NCBI RefSeq assembly: GCF_013116825.1
Contig: NZ_JABFNS010000018.1
Span: 1 to 64,000, forward strand
Origin: Myxococcus xanthus
Lineage (GTDB): Bacteria > Myxococcota > Myxococcia > Myxococcales > Myxococcaceae
Length of the DNA stretch: 64,000 nt
Direction of reading: 5' to 3'
In this document: positions 25,389-34,455 of the stretch, piece by piece
Position numbering within the stretch: the stretch's first letter is position 1
How the letters are laid out: each line of letters starts with the position of its first letter
Made by a program: the position numbers and the translations under genes
The notes under the pieces: generated by a model
What the model was told of the DNA's origin: nothing
The model's database searches: none
Seen by the model: the letters and a program-made list of their open reading frames with translations, nothing else

Positions 25389-26207
25389 ATGAACGCATCC
25401 GTACCGACTGAAATCACGCACCAGGTTTCAAGCGCCTGCTCAGTGATTGGCCGTCACCTCGCCAGTTCGCTGCAGGCCATCCACCTCTTCGGCTCGGCGG
25501 TTGATGGAGGGCTGAAACCACACAGCGACATCGATTTGCTGGTCACCGTCAGCGCCCCACTGACCGAAGCCGTTCGACACGCGCTGAGCAAGGAGTTGTT
25601 GTCGGTCTCGGCATGGCCGATGACGCATGAATCGCTCCGCCCGCTCGAAGTGACCGTTGTCGTCCGGGATGCGGTCGTCCCTTGGCGCTACCCGCCGTCG
25701 CGCGAACTTCAATTCGGGGAATGGTTGCGCGGAGAACTGGAAGCAGGCCGCGTCCAGCCCGCCATCGTGGACCCCGACCTGGCAATCTTGCTGGCGAAGG
25801 CAAGGAGGCACAGCATCTGCCTGTTGGGCGCGCCAGCAACCGACGTCTTCGACCCCGTGCCCCGAACCGATCTGGCGAGAGCGTTCTACGACACCGTTCT
25901 CCAATGGAACGAACCTGCGGACTGGCGAGGGGACGAAAGGACCGTGGTGCTTGCGCTGGCTCGCATCTGGTTCAGCCTGTCGACGGGGGGAATCGCCCCC
26001 AAGGACGTTGCGGCCCAGTGGGTCATTGAACGCCTGCCGGATGAACATCAAGGTGTCGCGCGCAGTGCGCGGGCGTCTTACCTTGGAGAGACGCAGGACG
26101 ACTTGTCCAGGAGAGGCCCGGAAGTCGACGCGTTCGTACACTGTGCCAAGACGGCCATCGAACGAATGTATTTGGAATTGCAGCTCGACAATCCGGCAGC
26201 TCGCTGA
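25389..26207 (+). CDS. AadA-like aminoglycoside (streptomycin/spectinomycin) adenylyltransferase
   Basis: A 272-residue enzyme; ATG 25389 is chosen because it aligns residue for residue with the N-terminus of AadA. The nucleotidyltransferase signature is present (HLFGSAVDGGLKPHSDIDLL, with the GS and DxD metal residues), as are the catalytic Glu region LEVTVVVRD and family segments PWRYPPSRELQFGEW and IAPKDVAAQWVIERLP. ANT(3'')(9)-type enzymes transfer AMP from ATP to the 3''-OH of streptomycin and 9-OH of spectinomycin. It is not next to integron or transposon parts here, so it looks like a resident chromosomal gene. It could serve intrinsic resistance or act on a related natural substrate. 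Confidence 0.88.
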   Translation: MNASVPTEITHQVSSACSVIGRHLASSLQAIHLFGSAVDGGLKPHSDIDLLVTVSAPLTEAVRHALSKELLSVSAWPMTHESLRPLEVTVVVRDAVVPWRYPPSRELQFGEWLRGELEAGRVQPAIVDPDLAILLAKARRHSICLLGAPATDVFDPVPRTDLARAFYDTVLQWNEPADWRGDERTVVLALARIWFSLSTGGIAPKDVAAQWVIERLPDEHQGVARSARASYLGETQDDLSRRGPEVDAFVHCAKTAIERMYLELQLDNPAAR

Positions 26208-26211
26208 ACCT

Positions 26212-26242
26212 GTGCCTACCCCAAATTCGGTCATTGCGTCCT
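26212..26242. repeat. Short intergenic repeat, copy 3 of 3
   Basis: It contains AAATTCGGTCATTGCGTCC and begins CTGTGCCTA right after the adenylyltransferase stop, as copy 2 (CTGTGCCTG) does after the Kelch stop. Confidence 0.5.
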
Positions 26243-26307
26243 GAGCGCGTCAAGGCGAGTGAGCTCGGCGGGCGAGTACGAGCTCCACGCCCAGCGCAAA
26301 GCTGGCG

Positions 26308-26341
26308 GACACGTCAGCCTCCATCACTGACGTGTCAGTGA
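26308..26341. promoter_or_regulatory. Overlapping inverted repeats, candidate operator or alternative hairpins
   Basis: GACACGTCAG (26308-26317) is the exact reverse complement of CTGACGTGTC (26327-26336). The latter also overlaps a perfect 18-bp palindrome TCACTGAC-GT-GTCAGTGA (26324-26341). The two structures share bases and exclude each other in RNA; in DNA they give repeated half-sites. They lie ~150 bp before the ferritin-like gene. Confidence 0.45.
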
Positions 26342-26488
26342 CATGGGACTCCCCTGGCACTCGGAGACTGGCTTCACCGCAAAGAGTTGAAATGACTGGA
26401 GCCGTTCCTCCGCGGCCCCTGGCGCGAACATTGCTCTCGTCGCCGGCGCATCCATCCACGGCACCTCGTATCAACCTCAGAGCGCCCT

Positions 26489-27496
26489 GTGCAAAACAAG
26501 ACCTGGACCGACGCAGCCCTCTTCGATCATCTCCAGAAAGCCGTCTACCTGGAGCTGTGGACCATCCCCCTCTATCTGACGGCCGCCTATTCCTTGCAGG
26601 TTCCCGGCACGAACGCTGACCACCCGCCCAAGCCGGTGACCGTTCGCGGAAAGAAGAACCCCAATCGAAGCCGTGAGCAGCTCGCCTTCAACAACATCTA
26701 CTCGGTCGTCGTGCAGGAGATGCTGCACCTCGAGCTGGCCAGCAACCTCTTCAATGCGCTGTTCGCCCCCAAGGGATACTCGCCGAAGTTCACGGGCGAA
26801 TGGGCGCCGCGGTACGACCGGTTCCCGTCCTGGATCGCGGTCAACAAGCCCGTGAAGCTCGGGCCGGTGAACCCTGAGCAAATGTCCCTCCTGGCTGCCA
26901 TCGAGACTCCCGAGCCAAAGTCCGATGGCGCGCCGAACGGGCCGCAAGATGTCTACGATTCCATCGGTCAGTTCTACAAGGCCATCGAGCAGGGCATCCA
27001 TCAGCGCTGGAACGACCTCTACCAACCCGACGCGGACCACCGGCAGAAGAGCGAATTCGCCAATCCGCAATATATAAGAGACGACTACACCAGGTTCAGC
27101 AGCACCATCGGCGGTGACAGCCGCACCGCGCTGAAACAGGCGAATGAGGTGCTCCAGGCCATCGTCGGGCAGGGCGAGGGCAACGTGGGACCCATCATCG
27201 ACGCAGAGCTCCGCCCCGAGGATGCCAACGACCTGGAGGATCAGTTCAGCCATTTCGCGCGATTCCGGATGGTGCAGGCAATGCTGAAATTCGGCGGCCC
27301 GCTGGAGACCTATCCCGCCACAGGGGGCAGTGGGCTCGCGGCCGCGCAGCAGCAGCTCACCGCCGGATTCACGAGCCTCTTGACCGCCTTGGAGAAGGGC
27401 TATGCCGGGGACGACGAACTCGACCTCGGTAGCATGTGGGCTCTTCCCAATCAGATCGTGTCCGTGTGGTCCGCGGGCGGAGTGCCACAGTTCTAA
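26489..27496 (+). CDS. Ferritin-like protein of the VioB/RebD iminophenyl-pyruvate dimer synthase type
   Basis: A 335-residue protein starting at GTG 26489; the ribosome site is weak, so a start slightly elsewhere is possible. The N-terminal helices HLQKAVYLELWTIPLYLTAA and VQEMLHLELASNLFNALF carry the Glu and E-x-x-H carboxylate/histidine iron ligands of the ferritin-like domain found in VioB and RebD. A second four-helix segment follows, near SHFARFRMVQAML. VioB and RebD couple oxidised tryptophan units during violacein/rebeccamycin synthesis, but those are much larger and no such pathway is nearby. This is therefore a stand-alone domain of unknown reaction, probably a di-iron or heme-dependent oxidative enzyme. 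A hairpin follows the stop immediately. Confidence 0.8.
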   Translation: MQNKTWTDAALFDHLQKAVYLELWTIPLYLTAAYSLQVPGTNADHPPKPVTVRGKKNPNRSREQLAFNNIYSVVVQEMLHLELASNLFNALFAPKGYSPKFTGEWAPRYDRFPSWIAVNKPVKLGPVNPEQMSLLAAIETPEPKSDGAPNGPQDVYDSIGQFYKAIEQGIHQRWNDLYQPDADHRQKSEFANPQYIRDDYTRFSSTIGGDSRTALKQANEVLQAIVGQGEGNVGPIIDAELRPEDANDLEDQFSHFARFRMVQAMLKFGGPLETYPATGGSGLAAAQQQLTAGFTSLLTALEKGYAGDDELDLGSMWALPNQIVSVWSAGGVPQF

Positions 27497-27497
27497 T

Positions 27498-27520
27498 CAT
27501 CCCTGACAAAGTCAGGGATG
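27498..27520 (+). terminator. Terminator-like hairpin after the ferritin-like gene
   Basis: Perfect 10-bp stem CATCCCTGAC/GTCAGGGATG with a 3-nt AAA loop, starting 1 nt after the TAA stop. There is no T-run. Confidence 0.6.
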
Positions 27521-27681
27521 AGCTGCACGTTGGAAAGGGCCAGCTCCCTGTTTCGCCGCGTCGCGTGTCTTGACGCGGCAGGAATAGGCTCGCTGTGCCT
27601 GGCCCAGGTTTTGTCTTTCGACACACCTGGATAGAAATGAGCAGTCGTTTCATCAAGAAAAACAGAGGGGGTTGCGTGTTC

Positions 27682-30129
27682 ATGCGGATGAAGGCCGGTC
27701 TGGCCCTGGCGGCTGCGGTCAGCAGTTTGATGACGGGGTGTGTGGAGGAGTCCTCTCGGGACCAGGCTCTAGAAGGGCTCGCGAGCAAGGACGATGCCCG
27801 CGCGCACGGACTGAGCAAGGCGACCAGTCGGGGCCGCGAGTTCTGGCTGGCCTTCCCGGGGAACTACCAGCCCACTGCGGTGCTCACGTTGTTCATCGCC
27901 AGTGACACGGCGACGACGGGGCAGGTTCGCGTTCCGGGGCAGGGGCTGTCCTTCGACTTCTCGGTGACGCCGGGGCAGGTGACGGCGGTGGCGCTGCCCT
28001 CCTCGGTGGCACAGGTGGCCGTGGATGGCGTGGAGCCCAAGGGCATCCATGTCACCGCGGGCGCGGACATCTCCGTGTATGGGCTCAACCGGCTCGTGCA
28101 AACGACGGATGCGTTCCTGGGCCTGCCCACCGAGAGCCTGGGCACGGACTACGTGGTGCAGGCCTATCCGAACGTCAACGTCCTCAACGGCTCGCAGTTC
28201 TCCGTCGTGGCCACAGAGGACGCGACAGAGGTGACCATCACCCCCTCGAGTGTGGTGGGCAACCACGCAGCGGGAGTGCCCTTCCAGGTGGCGCTGAACA
28301 AGGGGCAGACGTACCAGCTTCGCAGCACGGGGGCCGCGCCCTCGGACGTCTCCGGGACGCTCGTTCACGCCACGCGCCCGGTGGCGGTCTTCGGCGGGCA
28401 TCAGTGCGCCAACATCCCGGATGGCACCACGATCGCCTGTGACTACCTGGTGGAGCAGCTCCCCCCGACCTCGACGTGGGGGCGGCGCTTCGTGACCGTG
28501 CCGCTGGCCACACGCCTCGGCGGGGACACCTTCCGCTTCGCGGCCGCCAGGGACGGCACGCAGGTGAGCCTCAACGGCGCGGTGGTGGCGCAGCTCCAGC
28601 GCGGCCAGGTGTTCCAGACGAACATCCAGGGCTCGGCGAGCATCACCGCCAACGAGCCCATCCTCGTGACGCAGTACTCCAATGGCTCGAGCTTCGATGG
28701 CATCCCGTCCGACCCGTTCATGATGTTGGTGCCGCCCTTCGAGCAGTTCGCCGCCCAGTACACCGTCACCACGCCGAGCTCGGGGTTCCGCAGCAACTTC
28801 GCCAACATCGTGGTCCCCAACGACGTCGTGGCCGAGGTGAGGCTGGACGGGGCGCTCATCCCGGCGAGCCAGTTCCAGGCCATCGGGGCCAGCGGCTTCT
28901 CGGGGGCCCAGCTCCCCGTCGCGCTGGGGGCGCACCGCCTGTCCGCGCCGCAGCCCTTCGGCGTCATGCTCTATGGGTTCGATGCCTACGACTCCTATGG
29001 CTACCCAGGAGGAATGGCCCTGGCGCCCGTGGCGGAGGTGAGCAAGCTCACGCTGTCGCCCAGAGAGGGTGTCGCCGTCGTCGGGGACCTCCACTGCGTG
29101 ACGGCCACGGTTCGGGACGCCGCGGACCGGCCGCTCGCGGGCGTGCGAGTGGACTTCGCTGCGTCCGGAGTGAACTCCGCCTTGGCCTCCGTGAACACCA
29201 CCGCCGACGGGCAGGCCGAGTTCTGCTTCGAGGGCACCGCCCCCGGCGAGGATGTGGTGACCGCGAGCATCGGCTCGGTGACCGACCAGGTGCAGGTGAC
29301 CTGGACGAAGCCCAACGCCCCGCCCATCGTGGACGCCGGGCCCGACCTGGAGGGCATGGCCTCCCAGCAGTTGACGCTGCGGGGCTCGGCCTCGGACCCG
29401 GATGGTGACCCGCTCACCTATGCCTGGAGCCATGTGGCGCCCCCGGGCGTGCACTGCACCTTCGGGTCACCTTCAGCCCCGGTCTCGAGCATCGAGTGTG
29501 ACGGGGCCGGCACCGTCACCGTGTCACTGACCGTCAATGACGGCACCGCGACCGCCACCGACAGCGCCCAGGTGGTGCTCGGCTGGGCGTCGGAGCTCAC
29601 GATGTGCGGCCTGCCCCGCTACACGAACTGGACCGCCATCAAGGCGTGCGGCTGGGCCACCGCGGGCGGCAGCAGCACGGGCATCGCCTCCGCGTACTTC
29701 ACCGTGGATGGCGGCGCGCCCATCCCCGTCATGCCCGACGCGGGCGGCGGCTACGTCTCCACCCAGCTTCACCTCACGGAGGGGACGCACGTGGTCCGAC
29801 TGACCGTCGTGGACGCGCTGGGGCACGTGACGTGGCGTGAGCAGACGGTGTCCGCGGACTTCACGCCGCCGGTGCTCGTCATCCTGTCGCCTACCGAGCA
29901 GGAGACCAACCCCGACCCGGTCGTCACGATGGTCATCCAGCAGCAGGACGCCAGCCCCGCCACGGTGGTGACCCAGGGGATCGTGATGGAGGACGTTCCC
30001 GCGGGCAGCAACGTGCTGCGGCACACGGTGAACCTGGTGCACCGCGACTGGTCGCTCGTCCACGTCCGGGCAACGGACGCCGCGGGCAACACGACCGAGG
30101 TGATGGCGCGCGTATACGTGGCGCCCTGA
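27682..30129 (+). CDS. IgGFc-binding-domain lipoprotein with Ig/PKD-like modules
   Basis: An 815-residue protein; ATG 27682 (GAGGGGG upstream) places a lipoprotein signal at the N-terminus (LALAAAVSSLMTGC). Residues ~45-450 match the IgGFc-binding N-terminal domain: GREFWLAFPGNYQPTAVLTL, YGLNRLVQTTDAFLGLP, RPVAVFGGHQCANIP, then YDSYGYPGGMAL. It is followed by a bacterial Ig-like (Big_1) module (LTLSPREGVAVVGDLHCVTA) and a PKD-type module (DAGPDLEGMASQQLTLRGSA). Another beta module ends the protein. It should be a surface-exposed adhesin or structural protein anchored to the outer membrane. Confidence 0.88.
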   Translation: MRMKAGLALAAAVSSLMTGCVEESSRDQALEGLASKDDARAHGLSKATSRGREFWLAFPGNYQPTAVLTLFIASDTATTGQVRVPGQGLSFDFSVTPGQVTAVALPSSVAQVAVDGVEPKGIHVTAGADISVYGLNRLVQTTDAFLGLPTESLGTDYVVQAYPNVNVLNGSQFSVVATEDATEVTITPSSVVGNHAAGVPFQVALNKGQTYQLRSTGAAPSDVSGTLVHATRPVAVFGGHQCANIPDGTTIACDYLVEQLPPTSTWGRRFVTVPLATRLGGDTFRFAAARDGTQVSLNGAVVAQLQRGQVFQTNIQGSASITANEPILVTQYSNGSSFDGIPSDPFMMLVPPFEQFAAQYTVTTPSSGFRSNFANIVVPNDVVAEVRLDGALIPASQFQAIGASGFSGAQLPVALGAHRLSAPQPFGVMLYGFDAYDSYGYPGGMALAPVAEVSKLTLSPREGVAVVGDLHCVTATVRDAADRPLAGVRVDFAASGVNSALASVNTTADGQAEFCFEGTAPGEDVVTASIGSVTDQVQVTWTKPNAPPIVDAGPDLEGMASQQLTLRGSASDPDGDPLTYAWSHVAPPGVHCTFGSPSAPVSSIECDGAGTVTVSLTVNDGTATATDSAQVVLGWASELTMCGLPRYTNWTAIKACGWATAGGSSTGIASAYFTVDGGAPIPVMPDAGGGYVSTQLHLTEGTHVVRLTVVDALGHVTWREQTVSADFTPPVLVILSPTEQETNPDPVVTMVIQQQDASPATVVTQGIVMEDVPAGSNVLRHTVNLVHRDWSLVHVRATDAAGNTTEVMARVYVAP

Positions 30130-30422
30130 GCGCGGCGTGGCCCTGGGCGGGAGAATGACGCTCGCCCGGGCCGGAACGTCCACCCGTACGGCGCGCCGCG
30201 CGTCCCGTGCTCGACGGGCGCGCGGCGTTCGCCTGGGCGATGGGGCAGAGCTCGCCCGCGCTCGCCTTCACAGGCCCGTTCAGGCCAGAGACGCCGACCC
30301 GAGCTGCACGCCCCTGTTCGTCACACGCAGGGGCCTGGTGGCTGAGCAGGGGACACGCAATCGTCCGCCGGCCCGAACGTAGCCGCTCCGGAAGCCGCCG
30401 ACCGGCTCCAGGAGACGTCGCG

Positions 30423-32882
30423 ATGGATTCCGTTCTGGGTGGACTGCGTCAAAGCCTGCGCTCGCTGGGCCGCAGCCCCGGCTTCACGCTGGGGTGTGTC
30501 CTGATGCTGGCGGTGGGCATCGGAGCGAGCACCGCGCTCTTCAGCGTGGTGGAAGGCGTTCTGCTGCGTCCCCTGCCCTATCCGCGCCCCGAGCGCCTCG
30601 TGGAGCTCTCCCAGCGCGCGGCGGACGGCCATCCGATGCGGTTCTCGGACCCCAACTTCGAGGATGTGCGGACGCGCGCTCGCACCGTCTCGGCGCTGGC
30701 CCAGGTGTCGGGAGCGGCGAGCGTCGCCGTGACGGGCGCCGACGAGCCGGCCTTCGCCACGCTGGCGCTCGCCTCACGCGACTTCTTCCCCGCCTTCGCG
30801 GTGCGGCCAGTCCAGGGGCGCCTCTTCGCGGAGGAGGAGCAGCAGGCGGGAGGTGCTCCCGTGGTGATGGTGAGCCACGCCTTCTGGAAGCGCTACCTGG
30901 GCGCACGGCCACTGCCCCTGCCGGACACCCTCACCTTCGAGGGGCGCGCCTACTCCGTGGTGGGCGTGATGCCCGAGTCCTTCGACTACCCGGTGGGCAC
31001 GCAGCTGTGGATTCCGCGAGAGCTGATGCCCCCCCTGCCCAGCCGCACCGCACACAACTGGCGGGTGGTGGGAAGGCTGGCGGACGGCGTCGACCTCCAG
31101 GCCGCGCGAATGGAGCTCACACACATCGCCCGCGAGCTCGAAGCCCAGTACGGCCAGGACACGCGGATGCATGACATCGCCGTGGAGCCCTTGCAAGAGA
31201 GCCTGGTGGGCCGCGTGCGGTCCACGCTCTACCTGCTTGCGGGCGCCGCGGCCTTCCTGCTGCTGGTGGCGGGCGCCAACGTCACGAACCTGCTGCTCGC
31301 CCGCGCGGCCACCCGCGCCCGGGAGCTCGCCATTCACGTGGCCCTGGGCGCGGGGCCCGGAGCGTTGACACGGCGGTTCCTCATGGAGTCGCTCCTGCTG
31401 TCACTGGCGGGAGGCGCACTGGGGGCCGTGCTTGCCGCCTGGGGCGTGCGCGCGCTGCTCGCGGCCGAGCCGGGCCACCTGCCACGAGTCGACGAGGTGG
31501 GGGTGAACGCCACGGTGCTCCTCTTCTCCCTCGGGCTCTCGCTGCTGCTCGCACTGGGGCTGGGGCTGCTGACGGCGCTGCGCGCGGCGCGGCAGCCTCC
31601 GGGGGCCGCGCTGGCGGGCGCCGGTCGCACGCACAGCGGAGGCGGGAGCGCCGAGCGCACGCGTCGAGCCCTCGTCGTGGGGCAGCTCGCGCTCGCGTTG
31701 GTCCTCCTGGTGGGCGCGGCGCTGCTCGGGCGGAGCCTGATGGGGCTGCTCTCGCTGGACCCGGGGTATCGCACCCAGGATGTCGCGGTGCTCAGCCTCG
31801 TGCTCCCTCCGGCCAAGGACGAGGCGCAGGGGCGGCACAACGTGCAGTTGCAGGAGCACCTCCTCTCGCGACTGGCGGCGCTGCCCGGCGTGCGCGCGGT
31901 GGGCGCCGTGAGCAACTTCCCGCTCGAGGGAAGCCCGGCGGGGGATGGCACCTTCATCGTGCTCAACCGCCCCGACGAGGTGGGGGACTTCGAGGACTTC
32001 GGGCGGCTGGCGCGCGAGCCCGAACGCACCGGTAGCGCCGAGTTCCGCGTGGCGAGCGAGGGCTACTTCGCCGCGCTCGGCATCCCGCTCGTGCGTGGGC
32101 GTCTGTTCGATGCGCGCGACACCTTCGACGCGCCGCACGTGGCCGTCATCAGCGAGTCGCTCGCGAAGGCCCGCTGGCCCCATGAGGACCCGCTGGGCAA
32201 GCTCATTCAGTTCGGCAACATGGACGGAAACCTGCGTCCCTTCACCATTGTCGGCGTGGTGGGGGACGTGCGGGAGCAAGGGCTGGATGACGCGCCCAGG
32301 CCCATGTTCTATGGCGGCTCCCGGCAACGTCTGCGGGCCTCCTCCCGCTTCCACCTCGCCGTGCACGGGCCAATGGGCTCCGCGGCCCTGGTCGCCGCGG
32401 CGCTGCCGGTGCTGCGAGAGCTTGCCCCCGAGCTGCCCTCGCGCCTGTCCACGGTGGAGGGATTGCTCGCGGGCTCACTCGCCCCCAGACGCTTCAGCCT
32501 CCTGCTGCTGGGCGCCTTCGGTGCGATGGCGCTGCTGCTCTCGGTGGCGGGCCTCGCGGCCGTCGTGTCCTACGCGGTGGCGCAGCGCACGCGGGAATTC
32601 GGTATCCGCTTCGCGCTGGGCGCGACGGCGGAAGACGTGCTGGGGCTGGTGCTCCGGCAGGCGGCGCGGCTCGCGGGGCTGGGAATCGTGCTCGGCGTGC
32701 TGGGGGCCCTGGGGCTCAGCCAGGTGCTCGCGGGGCTCGTGTACGGAGTGAGCACCACGGACCCGCTCGTCTTCCTCGTGGTGGCGCTCCTCCTGCTCGG
32801 CGTGGCGCTGCTCGCGAGCTGGTTGCCAGCCCGTCGTGCTTCGCGCGTGGACCCGATGACCGTGCTTCGCTCGGGGGCCTGA
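30423..32882 (+). CDS. ADOP-type ABC transporter permease (MacB/FtsX)
   Basis: An 819-residue permease; ATG 30423 is preceded by AGGAG, so the longer frame is rejected. Order: N-terminal helix and MacB-type periplasmic core (SPGFTLGCVLMLAVGIGAST, then YPRPERLVELSQRA), three FtsX helices (ANVTNLLLARAATRARELAI region), a second N-terminal helix/MacB core (RRALVVGQLALALVLLVGAA) and a second FtsX block (QRTREFGIRFALGATAEDV). Two MacB-FtsX units in one chain is the acidobacterial-duplicated-orphan-permease design. No ABC ATPase gene is adjacent, so it must borrow one. Such systems extrude peptides or lipids or act as mechanotransducers. Confidence 0.92.
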   Translation: MDSVLGGLRQSLRSLGRSPGFTLGCVLMLAVGIGASTALFSVVEGVLLRPLPYPRPERLVELSQRAADGHPMRFSDPNFEDVRTRARTVSALAQVSGAASVAVTGADEPAFATLALASRDFFPAFAVRPVQGRLFAEEEQQAGGAPVVMVSHAFWKRYLGARPLPLPDTLTFEGRAYSVVGVMPESFDYPVGTQLWIPRELMPPLPSRTAHNWRVVGRLADGVDLQAARMELTHIARELEAQYGQDTRMHDIAVEPLQESLVGRVRSTLYLLAGAAAFLLLVAGANVTNLLLARAATRARELAIHVALGAGPGALTRRFLMESLLLSLAGGALGAVLAAWGVRALLAAEPGHLPRVDEVGVNATVLLFSLGLSLLLALGLGLLTALRAARQPPGAALAGAGRTHSGGGSAERTRRALVVGQLALALVLLVGAALLGRSLMGLLSLDPGYRTQDVAVLSLVLPPAKDEAQGRHNVQLQEHLLSRLAALPGVRAVGAVSNFPLEGSPAGDGTFIVLNRPDEVGDFEDFGRLAREPERTGSAEFRVASEGYFAALGIPLVRGRLFDARDTFDAPHVAVISESLAKARWPHEDPLGKLIQFGNMDGNLRPFTIVGVVGDVREQGLDDAPRPMFYGGSRQRLRASSRFHLAVHGPMGSAALVAAALPVLRELAPELPSRLSTVEGLLAGSLAPRRFSLLLLGAFGAMALLLSVAGLAAVVSYAVAQRTREFGIRFALGATAEDVLGLVLRQAARLAGLGIVLGVLGALGLSQVLAGLVYGVSTTDPLVFLVVALLLLGVALLASWLPARRASRVDPMTVLRSGA

Positions 32883-33284
32883 AGCGCCTGTGCTTGTTCC
32901 ACGCGAACAGGAACCGCGTCATGGCGGCCAGTGAGTGCGGTGGCAGCGGAGGCTGACCCAAGCCCCACTCCATGAGGGAGACAGGGTGCCGCCTCCCACC
33001 ACCCCTCCCTGCCTGGGGTGTCCTCCACGGCCCGGACCTCGGGGGCGGACAGCGGCGGCAGGGCTTGGGGAAATCGATGCGGGGCCATAGCAGCGTCTGG
33101 CCCCCGCCGCGCAACCGGGTCCGGTAGTCCGGAGCGGCTTCCAGATACTCCCTATCGCGCGCATGTTCGACATTGAGGCCCCACCATTCCTCGGGCCCCA
33201 TCTGCAAGACGATGCATGGAATGACGCGTTTGCTAACGCATCTGGGTGATATCCCAATCCCCAGGTTCCGGTGTCTAATGAGGC
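32883..33284. other. Intergenic region after the permease gene
   Basis: About 400 bp. A weak hairpin, TGTTC-N5-GAACA, near 32895 may terminate the permease transcript. A minus-strand frame of 163 codons starting near 33207 overlaps the permease gene end; it has no recognisable domain and is not annotated. Confidence 0.45.
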
Positions 33285-34355
33285 ATGCGCGAACACACGT
33301 GGAATTGGAGTGCGGTAGGGATGTTCCTCATGGGAATGGGAGCGCTCATTCCCACGCCGGCGCACGCCTGTGCCGCGCCCAACTGCATGGTGGGGGTGCG
33401 CTTTCCCCTCCCCGAGGACGGCGGTGTGGTGCCCGCGAACGTCCCCGGACTGGTGACAGTGCCGCCGCTGCTGGAGAGCGTGGATTCCTCCACCGTCCGG
33501 CTGCTGTTGCCGGATGGAACGCCGGTGCCCGCGACCGTCACGCCGGGCGCGCATCAGACGCAGGTCCTGGTCCCGGACGCACCACTGGTGCCAGGCACCA
33601 CGTACCGCATCGAGGCAAAGGGTGTCTGTCAGTTCCAGCCCACCCAGACCGAGTCCGTGACCTTCACCGCCGGCCCCGCCCTCGCTCTACCCACGACCAT
33701 CGGCTCCCTGACGGCCGATGCGCCGAGCCAGGGTATCTACAACGTGTACGGAGATTCGAGCTGCGGCGACAGGCAGGTGGAAGGGAACTTCACCACACTG
33801 CGCTTTACGCCGTCACCGGAGCTGGTGCCGTTCCTTCCGTGGGTGCATTGGACGGTGGAGGTGGACGGAGAGCCCTGGTCGTATGCGAAGCACAGCGGGC
33901 TGACCTCCACTGGTGAGGAGAACCTCGAGACGCGCCGCTACGAGTACAACCGGCAGCTGCTCTTCCTCCATACATTCTGCGACTACGTGAGCTGCGCTGA
34001 TTCCTACCACCGGCCGCCCATCAACAGCCTCCCGCCCGGACAACACCGGGCCACGCTCAAGGCGACGCTGGAGCACGCGAACATCACGCTTCCCCCCGTG
34101 AGCGTGGACTTCGAGTTGAGCTGCCCGGCACGGGCCGCGAACGTGGGAATGAGCCAGATGCGCGGATGCTCGGATGGGGGGACCGAGATGGACGGGGGGA
34201 CCGAGATAGACGGAGGTATCGTGAACGAGGATCCGCTCCCCGAATCGGTCGACACCAAGAAGGGCTGCACCCAGGCCGGGGGCGGACTGACGGTGCTGGG
34301 CCTTCTCTCGACGCTCTCGCTCTTGAGCGGCCGGAACTCGCGCCGCGCGAAGTAG
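33285..34355 (+). CDS. Exported Ig-like protein with MYXO-CTERM-type tail
   Basis: A 356-residue protein with a signal peptide ending near PTPAHACA. Residues ~35-130 resemble a bacterial Ig-like domain (PEDGGVVPANVPGLVTVPPL, then PLVPGTTYRIEAKGV). A second beta-domain follows with paired cysteines (SSCGD, HTFCDYVSCAD). The C-terminus has a low-complexity DGG repeat linker, then GCTQAGGGLTVLGLLSTLSL and a basic end (RNSRRAK). The Gly-Cys/hydrophobic/basic pattern is the MYXO-CTERM sorting signal, which in myxobacteria directs surface anchoring after cleavage and Cys lipidation by a rhombosortase-like system. The binding partner is unknown. Confidence 0.82.
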   Translation: MREHTWNWSAVGMFLMGMGALIPTPAHACAAPNCMVGVRFPLPEDGGVVPANVPGLVTVPPLLESVDSSTVRLLLPDGTPVPATVTPGAHQTQVLVPDAPLVPGTTYRIEAKGVCQFQPTQTESVTFTAGPALALPTTIGSLTADAPSQGIYNVYGDSSCGDRQVEGNFTTLRFTPSPELVPFLPWVHWTVEVDGEPWSYAKHSGLTSTGEENLETRRYEYNRQLLFLHTFCDYVSCADSYHRPPINSLPPGQHRATLKATLEHANITLPPVSVDFELSCPARAANVGMSQMRGCSDGGTEMDGGTEIDGGIVNEDPLPESVDTKKGCTQAGGGLTVLGLLSTLSLLSGRNSRRAK

Positions 34356-34455
34356 CTGGCCACACATGCGCCAGGCGCCAAGAACGGCGGTTGCTCGCTC
34401 GCATATTCGGGGCCGAACCTGGATACGTAGCCTCCAGAATCCATACAGGTGAATC

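Noticed and set aside
27769-29454. 561-codon minus-strand frame opposite the IgGFc-binding lipoprotein
   Set aside because: Arg/His/Gly-rich shadow translation without any recognisable motif.
32716-33207. Minus-strand frame of 163 codons after the permease gene
   Set aside because: It overlaps the permease 3' end, shows no domain and has Pro/Arg-rich composition; not convincing as a gene.
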